A DNA stretch of 20,503 bases, from the IMG/VR virus record IMGVR_UViG_3300020214_000155, positions 1 through 20,503 of that record; one strand, given 5' to 3'. Numbering within the stretch: position 1 is the stretch's first letter; each line of letters starts with the position of its first letter. A program made the position numbers and the translations under genes. Positions 13,149-20,434 of the stretch are shown in pieces. The notes under the pieces were generated by a model. The model was not told the origin of the DNA. It saw nothing but the letters and a program-made list of their open reading frames with translations, and made no database searches. This DNA comes from a virus.

Positions 13149-14021
13149 TTACCCCATAGAAGGACCAAGCAAATCGCCCCATTTATTGAGTAGCTTTTCT
13201 TCCCATTCTTTTTTCTCTTCCAATCCTTCTTGTAGGATTTGCTGGCCATCCAACTGAACACCACCGTTGGGACCGGGCGGATTCTGGATTTTAGAACGAA
13301 TTCTGCCAAGAATAATCTTGGCGAATGCCAAAGCACCTTCTTGCATAGCCTGAGTAACCATTGCAAAGTCTGGTCGTCGCTGTAAATATCGAACAATTAC
13401 CGGGAAACTTCTGTAAGGAGTAGGGTATAATTTGACGTGATTATATCCGCCCAGCCATTCCCAACCGCCCTGTTGACCAGAAATTCTGTTGTACATATCT
13501 TCGTATTGTTTGTACAAAACCCATTCGCCCATCTTTCCCCAAACAGGTTGTTGAGGGTTAATACCACCTGCAATACTACCGTAAGCACCCGCTCCCATAT
13601 ATTCGAGGGGGATTACACCGCCTAAATCTGATGCAGAAAATGCATGTTTTGCAGTTTCTTTGTAATAGATGTTACGAACGTATCCTACATCGACTGGCAA
13701 TTCATAAACGCTTTGCCCCGGTGTAGCGTAAAAAGTGTAATACTGGAAATATTCAGCAGGAGCGTAGTCCTCAAATATTTGAAGAGCAAAGTCAATTGCA
13801 TTGTAAACTTGTTGTTCGTCTAACTCTAACGCAATTACGGGGGCACCAAGCATGGTGAGAACATATTCCTTGATTTGTTCTCTAACTTTGAGTCTGGAAC
13901 GTCTAGGACCAATTTTTACCAAGGGATCGGTCGCACCTAAATCATTGCAAGAAGGACAGTTGGCATAAGCGCTGTACTCTTCTTTGCTGGGTCGAGGAAT
14001 AAATAATATATTGCTGCTCAT
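13149..14021 (-). CDS. Neck / head-tail connector protein, T4 gp13-like
   Basis: A 290-residue protein from ATG 14021; no clear ribosome site, but the divergent 41-bp gap leaves little choice. LKVREQIKEYVLTMLGAP, then VIALELDEQQVYNAIDFALQ and IFEDYAPAEYFQYYTF, follows the pattern I recall for T4-like neck proteins (short helix, L-G-A-P, D-E-Q, A-I-x-x-A-L). Beta segments follow (GQSVYELPVDVGYVRNIYY, HVKLYPTPYRSFPVIVRYL). The C-terminus is a helical segment from QAMQEGALAFAKIILGRI through GLEEKKEWEEKLLNKWGDLL. These features are typical of head-completion proteins. A Cys pair (ANCPSCND) lies near the N-terminus. Family call is from memory and moderately sure. Confidence 0.65.
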   Translation of the reverse strand: MSSNILFIPRPSKEEYSAYANCPSCNDLGATDPLVKIGPRRSRLKVREQIKEYVLTMLGAPVIALELDEQQVYNAIDFALQIFEDYAPAEYFQYYTFYATPGQSVYELPVDVGYVRNIYYKETAKHAFSASDLGGVIPLEYMGAGAYGSIAGGINPQQPVWGKMGEWVLYKQYEDMYNRISGQQGGWEWLGGYNHVKLYPTPYRSFPVIVRYLQRRPDFAMVTQAMQEGALAFAKIILGRIRSKIQNPPGPNGGVQLDGQQILQEGLEEKKEWEEKLLNKWGDLLGPSMG

Positions 14022-14062
14022 GTCAATATATAGTTTTAGGATTACGAAATGGGGTTGTAATT

Positions 14063-17000
14063 ATGAAAGCTGTTAACTTCAAAGATTTCTTCAAAACAAA
14101 ATTTTTCTCAGAAGACAGGAAATATGTCACCGCATATATGCCAAAGCTCTTCGAGATGGCTAGACCATTTGACGCCACCGATCCTACGGCCAGTGGAACA
14201 GGCGACGTGGCAAAGCTTCCTATTCGTATTGATAATGATGACATTGAATTTCTATATCAATTCCCACCAGAACTTTGGGGACGTGCGTTGCACACCCGCT
14301 ATCACGACGATTTATATGCCGCTTTGAAAGCCAGAGAGGAAGCCCGTAGTCCAAAATACGAAGAATTAATGGAAAAAATTAAGCAAGCTCTAGTATCAGG
14401 AAATCTCAGAACACTTATAGATGTAGTCAAGCCGCACATTCTAAGAAAAATTCAGGACAATTACGGTCCAGAATGGTCAAACACTTATAAAGGGAACCTA
14501 GAAAAAGCCGCTACGGGCGCTGCTAAGGATATTGCTTATTATGCAGTTGAAGAGGCAATGCCAAATACTGTGGTCGATAATGAACCTAAAGTTTATGTAT
14601 TTCGTGGATCAGGAAAAGGAACCCGATGGATCAAAGCTCGCTCATTTATCAATCGTTTAATCCACAAATTAGAAAGAACACGGCATCATGAACACTCTCC
14701 AGACGCCGGATTGTCAAAGTACGGACATGAAAAGGGACAATACGGATATGATTTACATGGTGTCAAAGAAGGAATGCCGGAGAGAAATATTCCTCATAGC
14801 ATTCAAGGTATGCAAATGCCTGCGAGTCAAACAACTGTGGAGCGCATGAAGGATTTTCTTGCAACAAATGCTCACGGAATATATGGCGAATTACCAAAAG
14901 AAGGCGAAGAAGCCGAATTGTCTTCTGGCGAAAAAATACAAATAAAAAAATACCAACCTGTTGCAGCCGGAAAGGGCGGACAAGGCGGCGGACAGACCGA
15001 AGATACGTTTATTAGTAAAAAACATCAAAACCCACTCATATCCAAATACTGGAACCTTCTGAGTTTGGCTAACGCTCCCTTCCGTACTAAAAGCGGCGAA
15101 AAGGTTGATCCTAAAAGTTTTGCAACCAACACGGAAAAACGAAAAGAAGCTGTACGACTTGCCAACCAAGATATTAAGTGGTTGAAACAAAATGGCGGCA
15201 TTTCTGGCCCGCCAATTCCCGGCCATCCCCAACACAAGGAAGGGATGCCGTTCGATCAGCGTCAAATTGTACACCTTCCTCACTTTGAGAAGGAAATTGT
15301 AGAAATAGACAAAGAAGGCAGAGAATTCAAAAAGAAAATTGACATGCCATTCGTTAAACCGGCTGGATATTTTCGATCTATTGGCAGTTTACCCGAAGAT
15401 TACGAAAGAGACGATGAGGGCAAAATCGTCATCGGCCCAGATGGTAGATGGAAATATTCAATCCCAGACGAAGAACGCAGAGGCTATGAGAGAGATTATG
15501 TTGATGTTCACCCAGACGACTATGAAGAAATTCTAAGAAAAACACGCAAAAAAGGCGTATATGCTACGGGGGCTATGTCGGTAAACCAAAATACGTCTGG
15601 CACTAGACCACTCGAATACGGTCATAAAGATTATCTCGCAAAGATGTTCCAAATCTTTGGCCCAGACCAGGAAGATGATCGCCCCCGCCCCACAACAGCG
15701 ATGAAAATGTACAAGTTAGATAGTGAAGGACAATTAGACCGCACGGGAGAAGGCGGACCATTTTATGATGACATTATTCGTGGTATTAGATACTGCTTAA
15801 AAGGTCCTAAATGCGGTGGGGTCACAATATGGGAAAGAAATATTGGTTTGGGTAATATCGAAGAACTTCACCAAATCGTTTTTCAAAAAATGCAACGAAA
15901 TATAAATGATCCAGATATGTTGGTCCCAAGTAGACGTGTCACATTTGCTAACACTCAAACAAGCATGATTATGCAACAAGACCACGAAGGTGGTAAAACT
16001 CGCAGAAAGAGAATTCTTGGAAAAAGCCCAGCTTTGCGTAACCAGTCAATGAATCGTGCTACGGCAAGTGCGGAAACAGGTGAAGAAAGTTCGTCAACAA
16101 CTCAAGACATTGTTACACAAAAGTTGATAGACAGAGGCTTCTATCGTGACGAAATTGGTGACACGGTAAGTAGAAGGCAACTCTCTGGTCAACACAAATT
16201 CCCTTACGATGTACACCAGATGCGTACTTTACTCGATGAATTAAGAAAAGAAGCCGGAAATGCCGATATAGAAGCTAAGGTAGCAAAAGAAAGAAGCCGT
16301 CAAGATATAGGCGAAGAAATCATTAAGTTACTTTCAAAGTCTATTCAAGACAAAACAATTGTTGCTCTACAAATCTACGAAATAATTAAGAAAATGATAC
16401 AAGTCGATGGTTATACATTGGACAAAGACGTGGAAAAAGAAGCCAATAAAGTTATGAAGGCAATTACCAAAAATGCACAAACATCAAAACAATTGGTATT
16501 AAATTTTGAGCAACTTCCAATGACCATAAAATATTCTAGCTCGGATGAACTACGGGCCGGTCAAGCTCAACAACAGCCACAACAAACCCAAGCTGGTGGC
16601 AGAGACAAAGACCTAGATGTTGCTATCGACAAGCTATGGGCGGATATTCTTGACAGAATTCCAACTGACGATAGGAACAAGTTTGTTCCTACTGAACAAA
16701 TGAAAACGGCTTTGTTGCCTCAAGGTGGAGAGAATGTAAGTCGAGTGGCTAAATTGATTGCCAGCAACTTCGCTGGTAAGGAAAAGGCAATTGCCGCAGG
16801 CGTACAAGACGCTATTTATGATGCTTTGGATATGGAAAAACCGGCTGAGCAAAAGCCAGCGGCTTTGCCGGTAAGTCCTCAACAACAAACTCCAAAACAG
16901 CCGATCCCAATTCACCCTCAAAGTCCAGTAGCAGCAGCAGCTAGGAGAGTGGCAGTATCGGCTCAAGAGAGAGCAAAGGGTGATTGGAAGACATTGAAGG

Positions 17001-17194
17001 ACAATAAAGACTTGTTGGCTTTGGCCTTCCACCAGGAATTCTTGGCTCGGTTGAAAAAAGAATCACTAGAAATTCTAAGAGCAGCTATTTTACGGAATCA
17101 CGGAAGTGCAGACAATCAAGATGAAGTGCGACAAGCTCTATTAAAGGTGGATAACGAAATCCAAAGTGCAATAAGAACCGAAAAACGAAATTAA
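14063..17194 (+). CDS. Large (1043-residue) orphan phage protein with capsid-targeting-like N-terminus
   Basis: One uninterrupted frame from ATG 14063 (GGGG about 9 nt upstream). The N-terminus MKAVNFKDFFKTKFFSEDRK contains an F-K-D-F-F core like phage capsid-targeting leaders, shifted by two or three residues. Most of the protein is charged, Lys/Glu/Gln-rich and probably helical or disordered, with His/Gly/Tyr-rich parts (HHEHSPDAGLSKYGHEKGQY), a more ordered middle (IIRGIRYCLKGPKCGGVTIW, IGLGNIEELHQIVFQKMQRN), and Gln/Pro/Ala linkers near the end (AQQQPQQTQAGG; SPQQQTPKQPIPIHPQSP). The C-terminus is a helical segment (HQEFLARLKKESLEILRA). No enzymatic motif is seen. Position among neck genes suggests a virion-internal or tail-associated protein. 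Confidence 0.85.
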   Translation: MKAVNFKDFFKTKFFSEDRKYVTAYMPKLFEMARPFDATDPTASGTGDVAKLPIRIDNDDIEFLYQFPPELWGRALHTRYHDDLYAALKAREEARSPKYEELMEKIKQALVSGNLRTLIDVVKPHILRKIQDNYGPEWSNTYKGNLEKAATGAAKDIAYYAVEEAMPNTVVDNEPKVYVFRGSGKGTRWIKARSFINRLIHKLERTRHHEHSPDAGLSKYGHEKGQYGYDLHGVKEGMPERNIPHSIQGMQMPASQTTVERMKDFLATNAHGIYGELPKEGEEAELSSGEKIQIKKYQPVAAGKGGQGGGQTEDTFISKKHQNPLISKYWNLLSLANAPFRTKSGEKVDPKSFATNTEKRKEAVRLANQDIKWLKQNGGISGPPIPGHPQHKEGMPFDQRQIVHLPHFEKEIVEIDKEGREFKKKIDMPFVKPAGYFRSIGSLPEDYERDDEGKIVIGPDGRWKYSIPDEERRGYERDYVDVHPDDYEEILRKTRKKGVYATGAMSVNQNTSGTRPLEYGHKDYLAKMFQIFGPDQEDDRPRPTTAMKMYKLDSEGQLDRTGEGGPFYDDIIRGIRYCLKGPKCGGVTIWERNIGLGNIEELHQIVFQKMQRNINDPDMLVPSRRVTFANTQTSMIMQQDHEGGKTRRKRILGKSPALRNQSMNRATASAETGEESSSTTQDIVTQKLIDRGFYRDEIGDTVSRRQLSGQHKFPYDVHQMRTLLDELRKEAGNADIEAKVAKERSRQDIGEEIIKLLSKSIQDKTIVALQIYEIIKKMIQVDGYTLDKDVEKEANKVMKAITKNAQTSKQLVLNFEQLPMTIKYSSSDELRAGQAQQQPQQTQAGGRDKDLDVAIDKLWADILDRIPTDDRNKFVPTEQMKTALLPQGGENVSRVAKLIASNFAGKEKAIAAGVQDAIYDALDMEKPAEQKPAALPVSPQQQTPKQPIPIHPQSPVAAAARRVAVSAQERAKGDWKTLKDNKDLLALAFHQEFLARLKKESLEILRAAILRNHGSADNQDEVRQALLKVDNEIQSAIRTEKRN

Positions 17195-17202
17195 GAGCTA
17201 AT

Positions 17203-17493
17203 ATGGCAACAACAGACCTAAACCCGTGGATGAGCTATCTCGGTAACCCGAAAGCTCATTATGTTCAAAAAAGCATGTTCCAAATCCTACAGGATCGGTA
17301 TGTAAAACACCAAGACATTGTAGAAAGGGTTGGAGTATCACTCCTAACCGACAAAGACGTACAGGCTTTTTTACAAATGACGATTGAGGTATATGAAATA
17401 GGCTATCTTAAAGCTGTGGGTGATTATAAAGAGCAACTTGAGAAAATGGGAATTAAGGCTACGGTGGTTCACCCAGATCAAGTTTCAAAATGA
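17203..17493 (+). CDS. 96-residue hypothetical protein
   Basis: Begins 8 nt after the large gene's stop, with AAGAG about 5 nt upstream, so it is in the same transcript. Mostly helical (SMFQILQDRYVKHQDIVERV, LQMTIEVYEIGYLKAVGDYK). Begins MATTDLNPWMSYLGNPKAHY. No family recognised. Its last 16 nt overlap the end of the convergent gene 17478-18143. Confidence 0.8.
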   Translation: MATTDLNPWMSYLGNPKAHYVQKSMFQILQDRYVKHQDIVERVGVSLLTDKDVQAFLQMTIEVYEIGYLKAVGDYKEQLEKMGIKATVVHPDQVSK

Positions 17494-18143
17494 GGCTGAA
17501 AATCAGATGGATGGGAGGTAATGATCCAACCGCCCGTCTTTTCGACTATTTCCTGTACTCTCCACCATCTTTTTTGTGCGGTTTTGGGATATATGATCGA
17601 GCCTTGAAGTATTTGATTGGTAAATTTGTCTGCTTGTGTCCAAAATTTAAAAGTTAAATCAGACATATCTAAAATCACCCCCTCGAAAGAGAAAGGGGAT
17701 TTGTATTTTAAAGTTTGCACATTATCGCCGTAAACACTGTCAATTTTAACGTCAAGAAAAGCTGGCAGGCAGTGAATAAATATTTTTGGAATGGAATTGT
17801 CGATATTTTCGGGTCGTGGAGGCTTAACAATCTTGTTTTCAACCACAGTTATTTCGGATTTTGGTTCCAAAATGACCTTGGGTTCAGAAATTGTTGGCGT
17901 CTCTACTACTTTAATATCAGATTCTTTGGGAATTAATGCGGCAGCTTGGTCAAGTTCATCAATAAAACTATTGCGAACTTGAAAATCTGTTTTGATGGCA
18001 TGAAGCTCTGAAGAGTCGGGCAGGATTTCGTTATCCCACTTCATATTGTGAACACGGAACTCCTCCCATATTTTTTGTTCTTTCATTATGGGATTTGGTC
18101 CCTTCAAACGATAAACACTGCCGTCCTTATTTTTCAAAGCCAT
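17478..18143 (-). CDS. Virion-structure-type protein sharing an N-terminal motif with the gp14-like gene
   Basis: 221 residues from ATG 18143 (AAGAG 6 nt upstream); the frame extends to 18167 without a better start. The N-terminus MALKNKDGSVYRLKGPNPIM resembles that of the 19870 product (MLRNQDGTPYTLAGSIQQF): 'L-[KR]-N-x-D-G-[ST]-x-Y-x-L-x-G'. A middle linker is Glu/Pro/Val-rich (VVETPTISEPKVILEPKSE). The C-terminal domain has KIFIHCLPAFLDVKIDSVYG and AQKRWWRVQEIVEKTGGWII, typical in feel of phage connector or tail proteins. Its start overlaps the end of the homing-endonuclease gene by 10 nt. Confidence 0.75.
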   Translation of the reverse strand: MALKNKDGSVYRLKGPNPIMKEQKIWEEFRVHNMKWDNEILPDSSELHAIKTDFQVRNSFIDELDQAAALIPKESDIKVVETPTISEPKVILEPKSEITVVENKIVKPPRPENIDNSIPKIFIHCLPAFLDVKIDSVYGDNVQTLKYKSPFSFEGVILDMSDLTFKFWTQADKFTNQILQGSIIYPKTAQKRWWRVQEIVEKTGGWIITSHPSDFQPHFET

Positions 18144-18907
18144 TTTATTCTCTTTTCTGCAAGCCAAGATTCAAATTCTTTTTTGCAGTATTTGCCTTGT
18201 TTATTTAGATTGTGTTGTTTTGGAATGGGACGCAAGTTTTCCAAACAGTTTATCAATTTTAAGTCTTGAATTCCATAATCTATAAACGCCTTTATTGGAA
18301 AGACATGATCTAAGTGCCATTCATCTTTAATGATTTGCTTGAATTTATCCTGATTTATCCAGTTGCGAAACTCATCTGAAGTAAATCCTAACATTTGACT
18401 TGTTTTATATATTTTTTTCTTACCAAATGATTTCAAAGACCTGTGCAAAAGATTGTAACATCGCTTCCTCAAAGACTCATTCTCTTTGATAAATTCCCTA
18501 TCAGGATTCCATTTATGATTTTTTGGACCTATTTTCAAACTACAATTTCGACAGCGATGCCCAGACTTAAAATTAGAAAAGGTAATTTCTGCGATGTTGT
18601 TACAAGAACATTTGTAAACAAGTGGTGTTAGAGAATTCTTATATTCATCACTCAAAAGAATGCATTTGTTAGATTCAAAATATGATTTAACATATTCATA
18701 ATCAAAAGCTCTGGTTTTTGAACTTTTCAGATTGCCACAATTTTTACATCTAGCACCTAATCTGAATCTCTTCAAGTTATTTTTAGCTTTACTGCCGCAT
18801 GAGCATACATATTCTAGCGAAGTATTACTATCTTTATATTGTGATACAAGTTTACAACCTTGATCTTTAAAGATTTTTTCAACTTCGTTTTGGGATAATT
18901 TTCGCAT
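18134..18907 (-). CDS. Free-standing HNH homing endonuclease with two zinc ribbons
   Basis: 257 residues from ATG 18907 (AAGGA 7 nt upstream); in-frame codons further out reach into the 19002 gene and are not used. Two repeated ~60-residue units each end in a CxC...CxxC zinc ribbon: C35/C37/C54/C57 (VCSCGSKAK..RCKNC) and C100/C102/C119/C122 (KCSCNNIAE..RCRNC). The C-terminal HNH nuclease shows WHLDHVFPIKAF (H198, D200, H201), LINCLENLRPIPKQHNLNK (N224, H232). Such zinc-ribbon/HNH proteins are phage mobile genes that cut intron-less or gene-less alleles. It sits between structural genes, overlapping the start of the next minus gene by 10 nt, and there is no intron. Confidence 0.88.
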   Translation of the reverse strand: MRKLSQNEVEKIFKDQGCKLVSQYKDSNTSLEYVCSCGSKAKNNLKRFRLGARCKNCGNLKSSKTRAFDYEYVKSYFESNKCILLSDEYKNSLTPLVYKCSCNNIAEITFSNFKSGHRCRNCSLKIGPKNHKWNPDREFIKENESLRKRCYNLLHRSLKSFGKKKIYKTSQMLGFTSDEFRNWINQDKFKQIIKDEWHLDHVFPIKAFIDYGIQDLKLINCLENLRPIPKQHNLNKQGKYCKKEFESWLAEKRIKWL

Positions 18908-18972
18908 TATGATTCCTTTTCTGTTTATATAGAAATAGGACCAAATAAATTTCTCAAAAAAATTTGCACAAT

Positions 18973-18980
18973 TATAAATA
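18973..18980 (+). promoter_or_regulatory. TATAAATA late-promoter-like box
   Basis: An exact TATAAATA, the core of T4-type late promoters (recognised by the gp55 sigma factor), lies 21 nt before ATG 19002, with AGGAG (18991-18995) between. Suits expression of a virion gene. No gp55 homologue is in this window to confirm the system. Confidence 0.6.
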
Positions 18981-19001
18981 GAAGAAAAGTAGGAGTCAAA
19001 T

Positions 19002-19427
19002 ATGGCATTAGTAGTACCTGACGTTGCTGAAATTCTGATGTTGCAATATATCGTCAATATGTTGGCAACAGATGGCACAGCCGGACCAGCCGGTGGAAAT
19101 AGAGTTCTCAGACTTTACACCAACAATCCAACTATTGACGACAGCATTACGACTTCAGTTATTACTGAGGCGGTAGGAGCTACTGGTTACGCTCCAATTA
19201 CCCTTGCGGGTTCATCTTGGACGACAACTCAGGCGGTGGGCGTAACTACGGCAGTTTACAGTGAACAGACCTTTACATTTACGACGGCAGTGACAATTTA
19301 CGGGTATTATGTAACTTCCCAAACAGGTGGAAACTTACTATGGGTTGAGAAATTCTCAGGCGCTCCGTTCCAGTTGCCATCAGGCGGTGGCGAGATTGCT
19401 ATTACACCCAAGATCACTCTTGATTAG
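19002..19427 (+). CDS. Beta-rich phage virion-type protein
   Basis: A 141-residue protein with AGGAG 6 nt before ATG 19002 and a late-type promoter in front. Starts MALVVPDVAEILMLQYIVNM, then RVLRLYTNN, a Thr/Ala/Val-rich beta region (ITEAVGATGYAPITLAGSSW, AVYSEQTFTFTTAVTIYGYY) and LLWVEKFSGAPFQLPSGGGE. I have seen this layout (RLYTNN ... WxxxxFSGAPF ... GG) repeatedly in large-phage proteins of unknown role, probably surface or tail-fibre-associated. No exact function. Ends at a pair of terminators. Confidence 0.8.
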   Translation: MALVVPDVAEILMLQYIVNMLATDGTAGPAGGNRVLRLYTNNPTIDDSITTSVITEAVGATGYAPITLAGSSWTTTQAVGVTTAVYSEQTFTFTTAVTIYGYYVTSQTGGNLLWVEKFSGAPFQLPSGGGEIAITPKITLD

Positions 19428-19526
19428 TGATAAATTTCAATATGACCTTACTAATGAGGTTATGAAAAATACAACTAACCAAACGAACTGCAAAAAGATT
19501 ATAAACTACTATTTGAAAACGAAGAG

Positions 19527-19552
19527 TGCCGAGCAAACCGCTCGGCATTTTT
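19527..19552 (+). terminator. Rho-independent terminator 1
   Basis: TGCCGAGC (19527-19534) pairs with GCTCGGCA (19540-19547), loop AAACC, followed by TTTTT. About 100 nt after the stop of the 19002 gene. Confidence 0.88.
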
Positions 19553-19562
19553 CAATAACTTG

Positions 19563-19599
19563 AAAACCTTCTGCCTATATAAAGGCAGAAGGTTTTTTT
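19563..19599 (+). terminator. Rho-independent terminator 2
   Basis: AAAACCTTCTGCC (19563-19575) pairs with GGCAGAAGGTTTT (19584-19596), 8-nt loop TATATAAA, followed by further T's to 19599. Only 10 nt after terminator 1, so transcription of the virion gene is stopped twice before the 19615 gene. It has A-rich and T-rich sides and so may act on both strands. Confidence 0.92.
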
Positions 19600-19614
19600 G
19601 TTAAAAGGGCGATT

Positions 19615-19870
19615 ATGGACTTTTCAAGCTGGTTCTTACCAGAAAGAGAGAATGCTTTAGAAGTATTAGACATGATTTGGAACAAAGAAATTGAGAAGTT
19701 AGACATAAATGCTGTACGAGGCCAGTTGAGTATCCCGGAAGAACGTCTTGATCATCAAATTGATTCGTGTTGCAGGTGATGAAACCAAGGAAGAGTTGGG
19801 TCTTTCAGGGCCGACGTATAACTGGGCAAAAAGACCCGGATCAGGTAAAAGAGCAATCGGGAGAGAGTAA
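19615..19870 (+). pseudogene. Small phage gene broken (or programmed) by a +1 frameshift
   Basis: ATG 19615 opens MDFSSWFLPERENALEVLDM and continues to EIEKLDINAVRG, LSIPEERLDHQ, then hits TGA at 19777. In the +1 frame from about 19748 the sequence reads LIRVAGDETKEELGLSGPTY, then NWAKRPGSGKRAIGRE, and ends at TAA 19868-19870, overlapping the next ATG (TAATG). That frame has its own TGA at 19727-19729, so the switch must lie between 19730 and 19776. The total span is 256 nt, one more than 84 codons plus stop, as expected for a single inserted base. Explanations are an assembly/sequencing error, a true mutation, or programmed +1 frameshifting. Function unknown. Confidence 0.7.
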
Positions 19871-20409
19871 TGTTAAGAAATCAGGATGGGACACCCTATA
19901 CGCTGGCGGGCAGCATTCAGCAGTTTAATCCTGATGCCCCTGAACACGATTTGTTTAACGATTGGGATCAAGAGGCTATCAAGCGTGGCGGTTCCCCTTT
20001 ATATTACTATGAGGTTTTGATTCAACCACAAACTGTTGATCCACTTTATTTGGAAGATCGTGGAAAACTATTCTGCAATAATCCTATCATGTTGTGGTGC
20101 AATTATGAACCAATACCATCGCAGAATGAGCTAACTCGATTTGGCATCGACGCCCCGGATGAAATGAGATTTGAAGTAAATTATCGTGCGACCCTTAAAA
20201 GTATAGGGCATCCACCCAAGATTGGTTCGAGATTGTTTACTCCACACCTTAGAGAGAATTGGGAAGTAATTCAAAGGAATTTAGGCGAATTCAAAATGTG
20301 GGGTGCATTAAGGCTAGAATTGATATGTCGCCGATTCCAAGAAACTGTTACCACAGGCGAAGGCAAAGTTACACAGAAACAACCCGATTCAAAAATAAAA
20401 ATTGTGTAA
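19870..20409 (+). CDS. Neck protein, T4 gp14-like
   Basis: A 179-residue protein. The start shares its A with the preceding TAA (TAATG); GGGAGAGAG precedes it. The N-terminus is MLRNQDGTPYTLAGSIQQFN. Then come PLYYYEVLIQPQTVDPLYLE, CNNPIMLWCNYEPIPSQNEL, TRFGIDAPDEMRFEVNYRAT, PPKIGSRLFTPHLRENWEVI and KMWGALRLELICRRFQETVT. The order E-D...P-x-x-M...L-x-[KR]-FG-[IL]...D-x-M-x-F...P-x-x-G...W-x-V...L-x-L-x-C-x-x-F matches my memory of T4-like neck protein gp14 (head closure, joins head to tail). Moderately sure. Confidence 0.62.
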   Translation: MLRNQDGTPYTLAGSIQQFNPDAPEHDLFNDWDQEAIKRGGSPLYYYEVLIQPQTVDPLYLEDRGKLFCNNPIMLWCNYEPIPSQNELTRFGIDAPDEMRFEVNYRATLKSIGHPPKIGSRLFTPHLRENWEVIQRNLGEFKMWGALRLELICRRFQETVTTGEGKVTQKQPDSKIKIV

Positions 20410-20434
20410 TATATATAAAAAAGGGGAAAACAGA

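Noticed and set aside
18908-19078. 57-residue N-terminal extension of the HNH endonuclease
   Set aside because: It would run antisense through the start of the 19002 gene, while ATG 18907 has its own AAGGA site.
19461-19562. 33-codon ORF ending in an HTH-like stretch (KSAEQTARHFSIT)
   Set aside because: The HTH-like residues are encoded by the terminator hairpin itself, the ribosome site is too close to the ATG, and the protein stops after one helix pair; probably chance.
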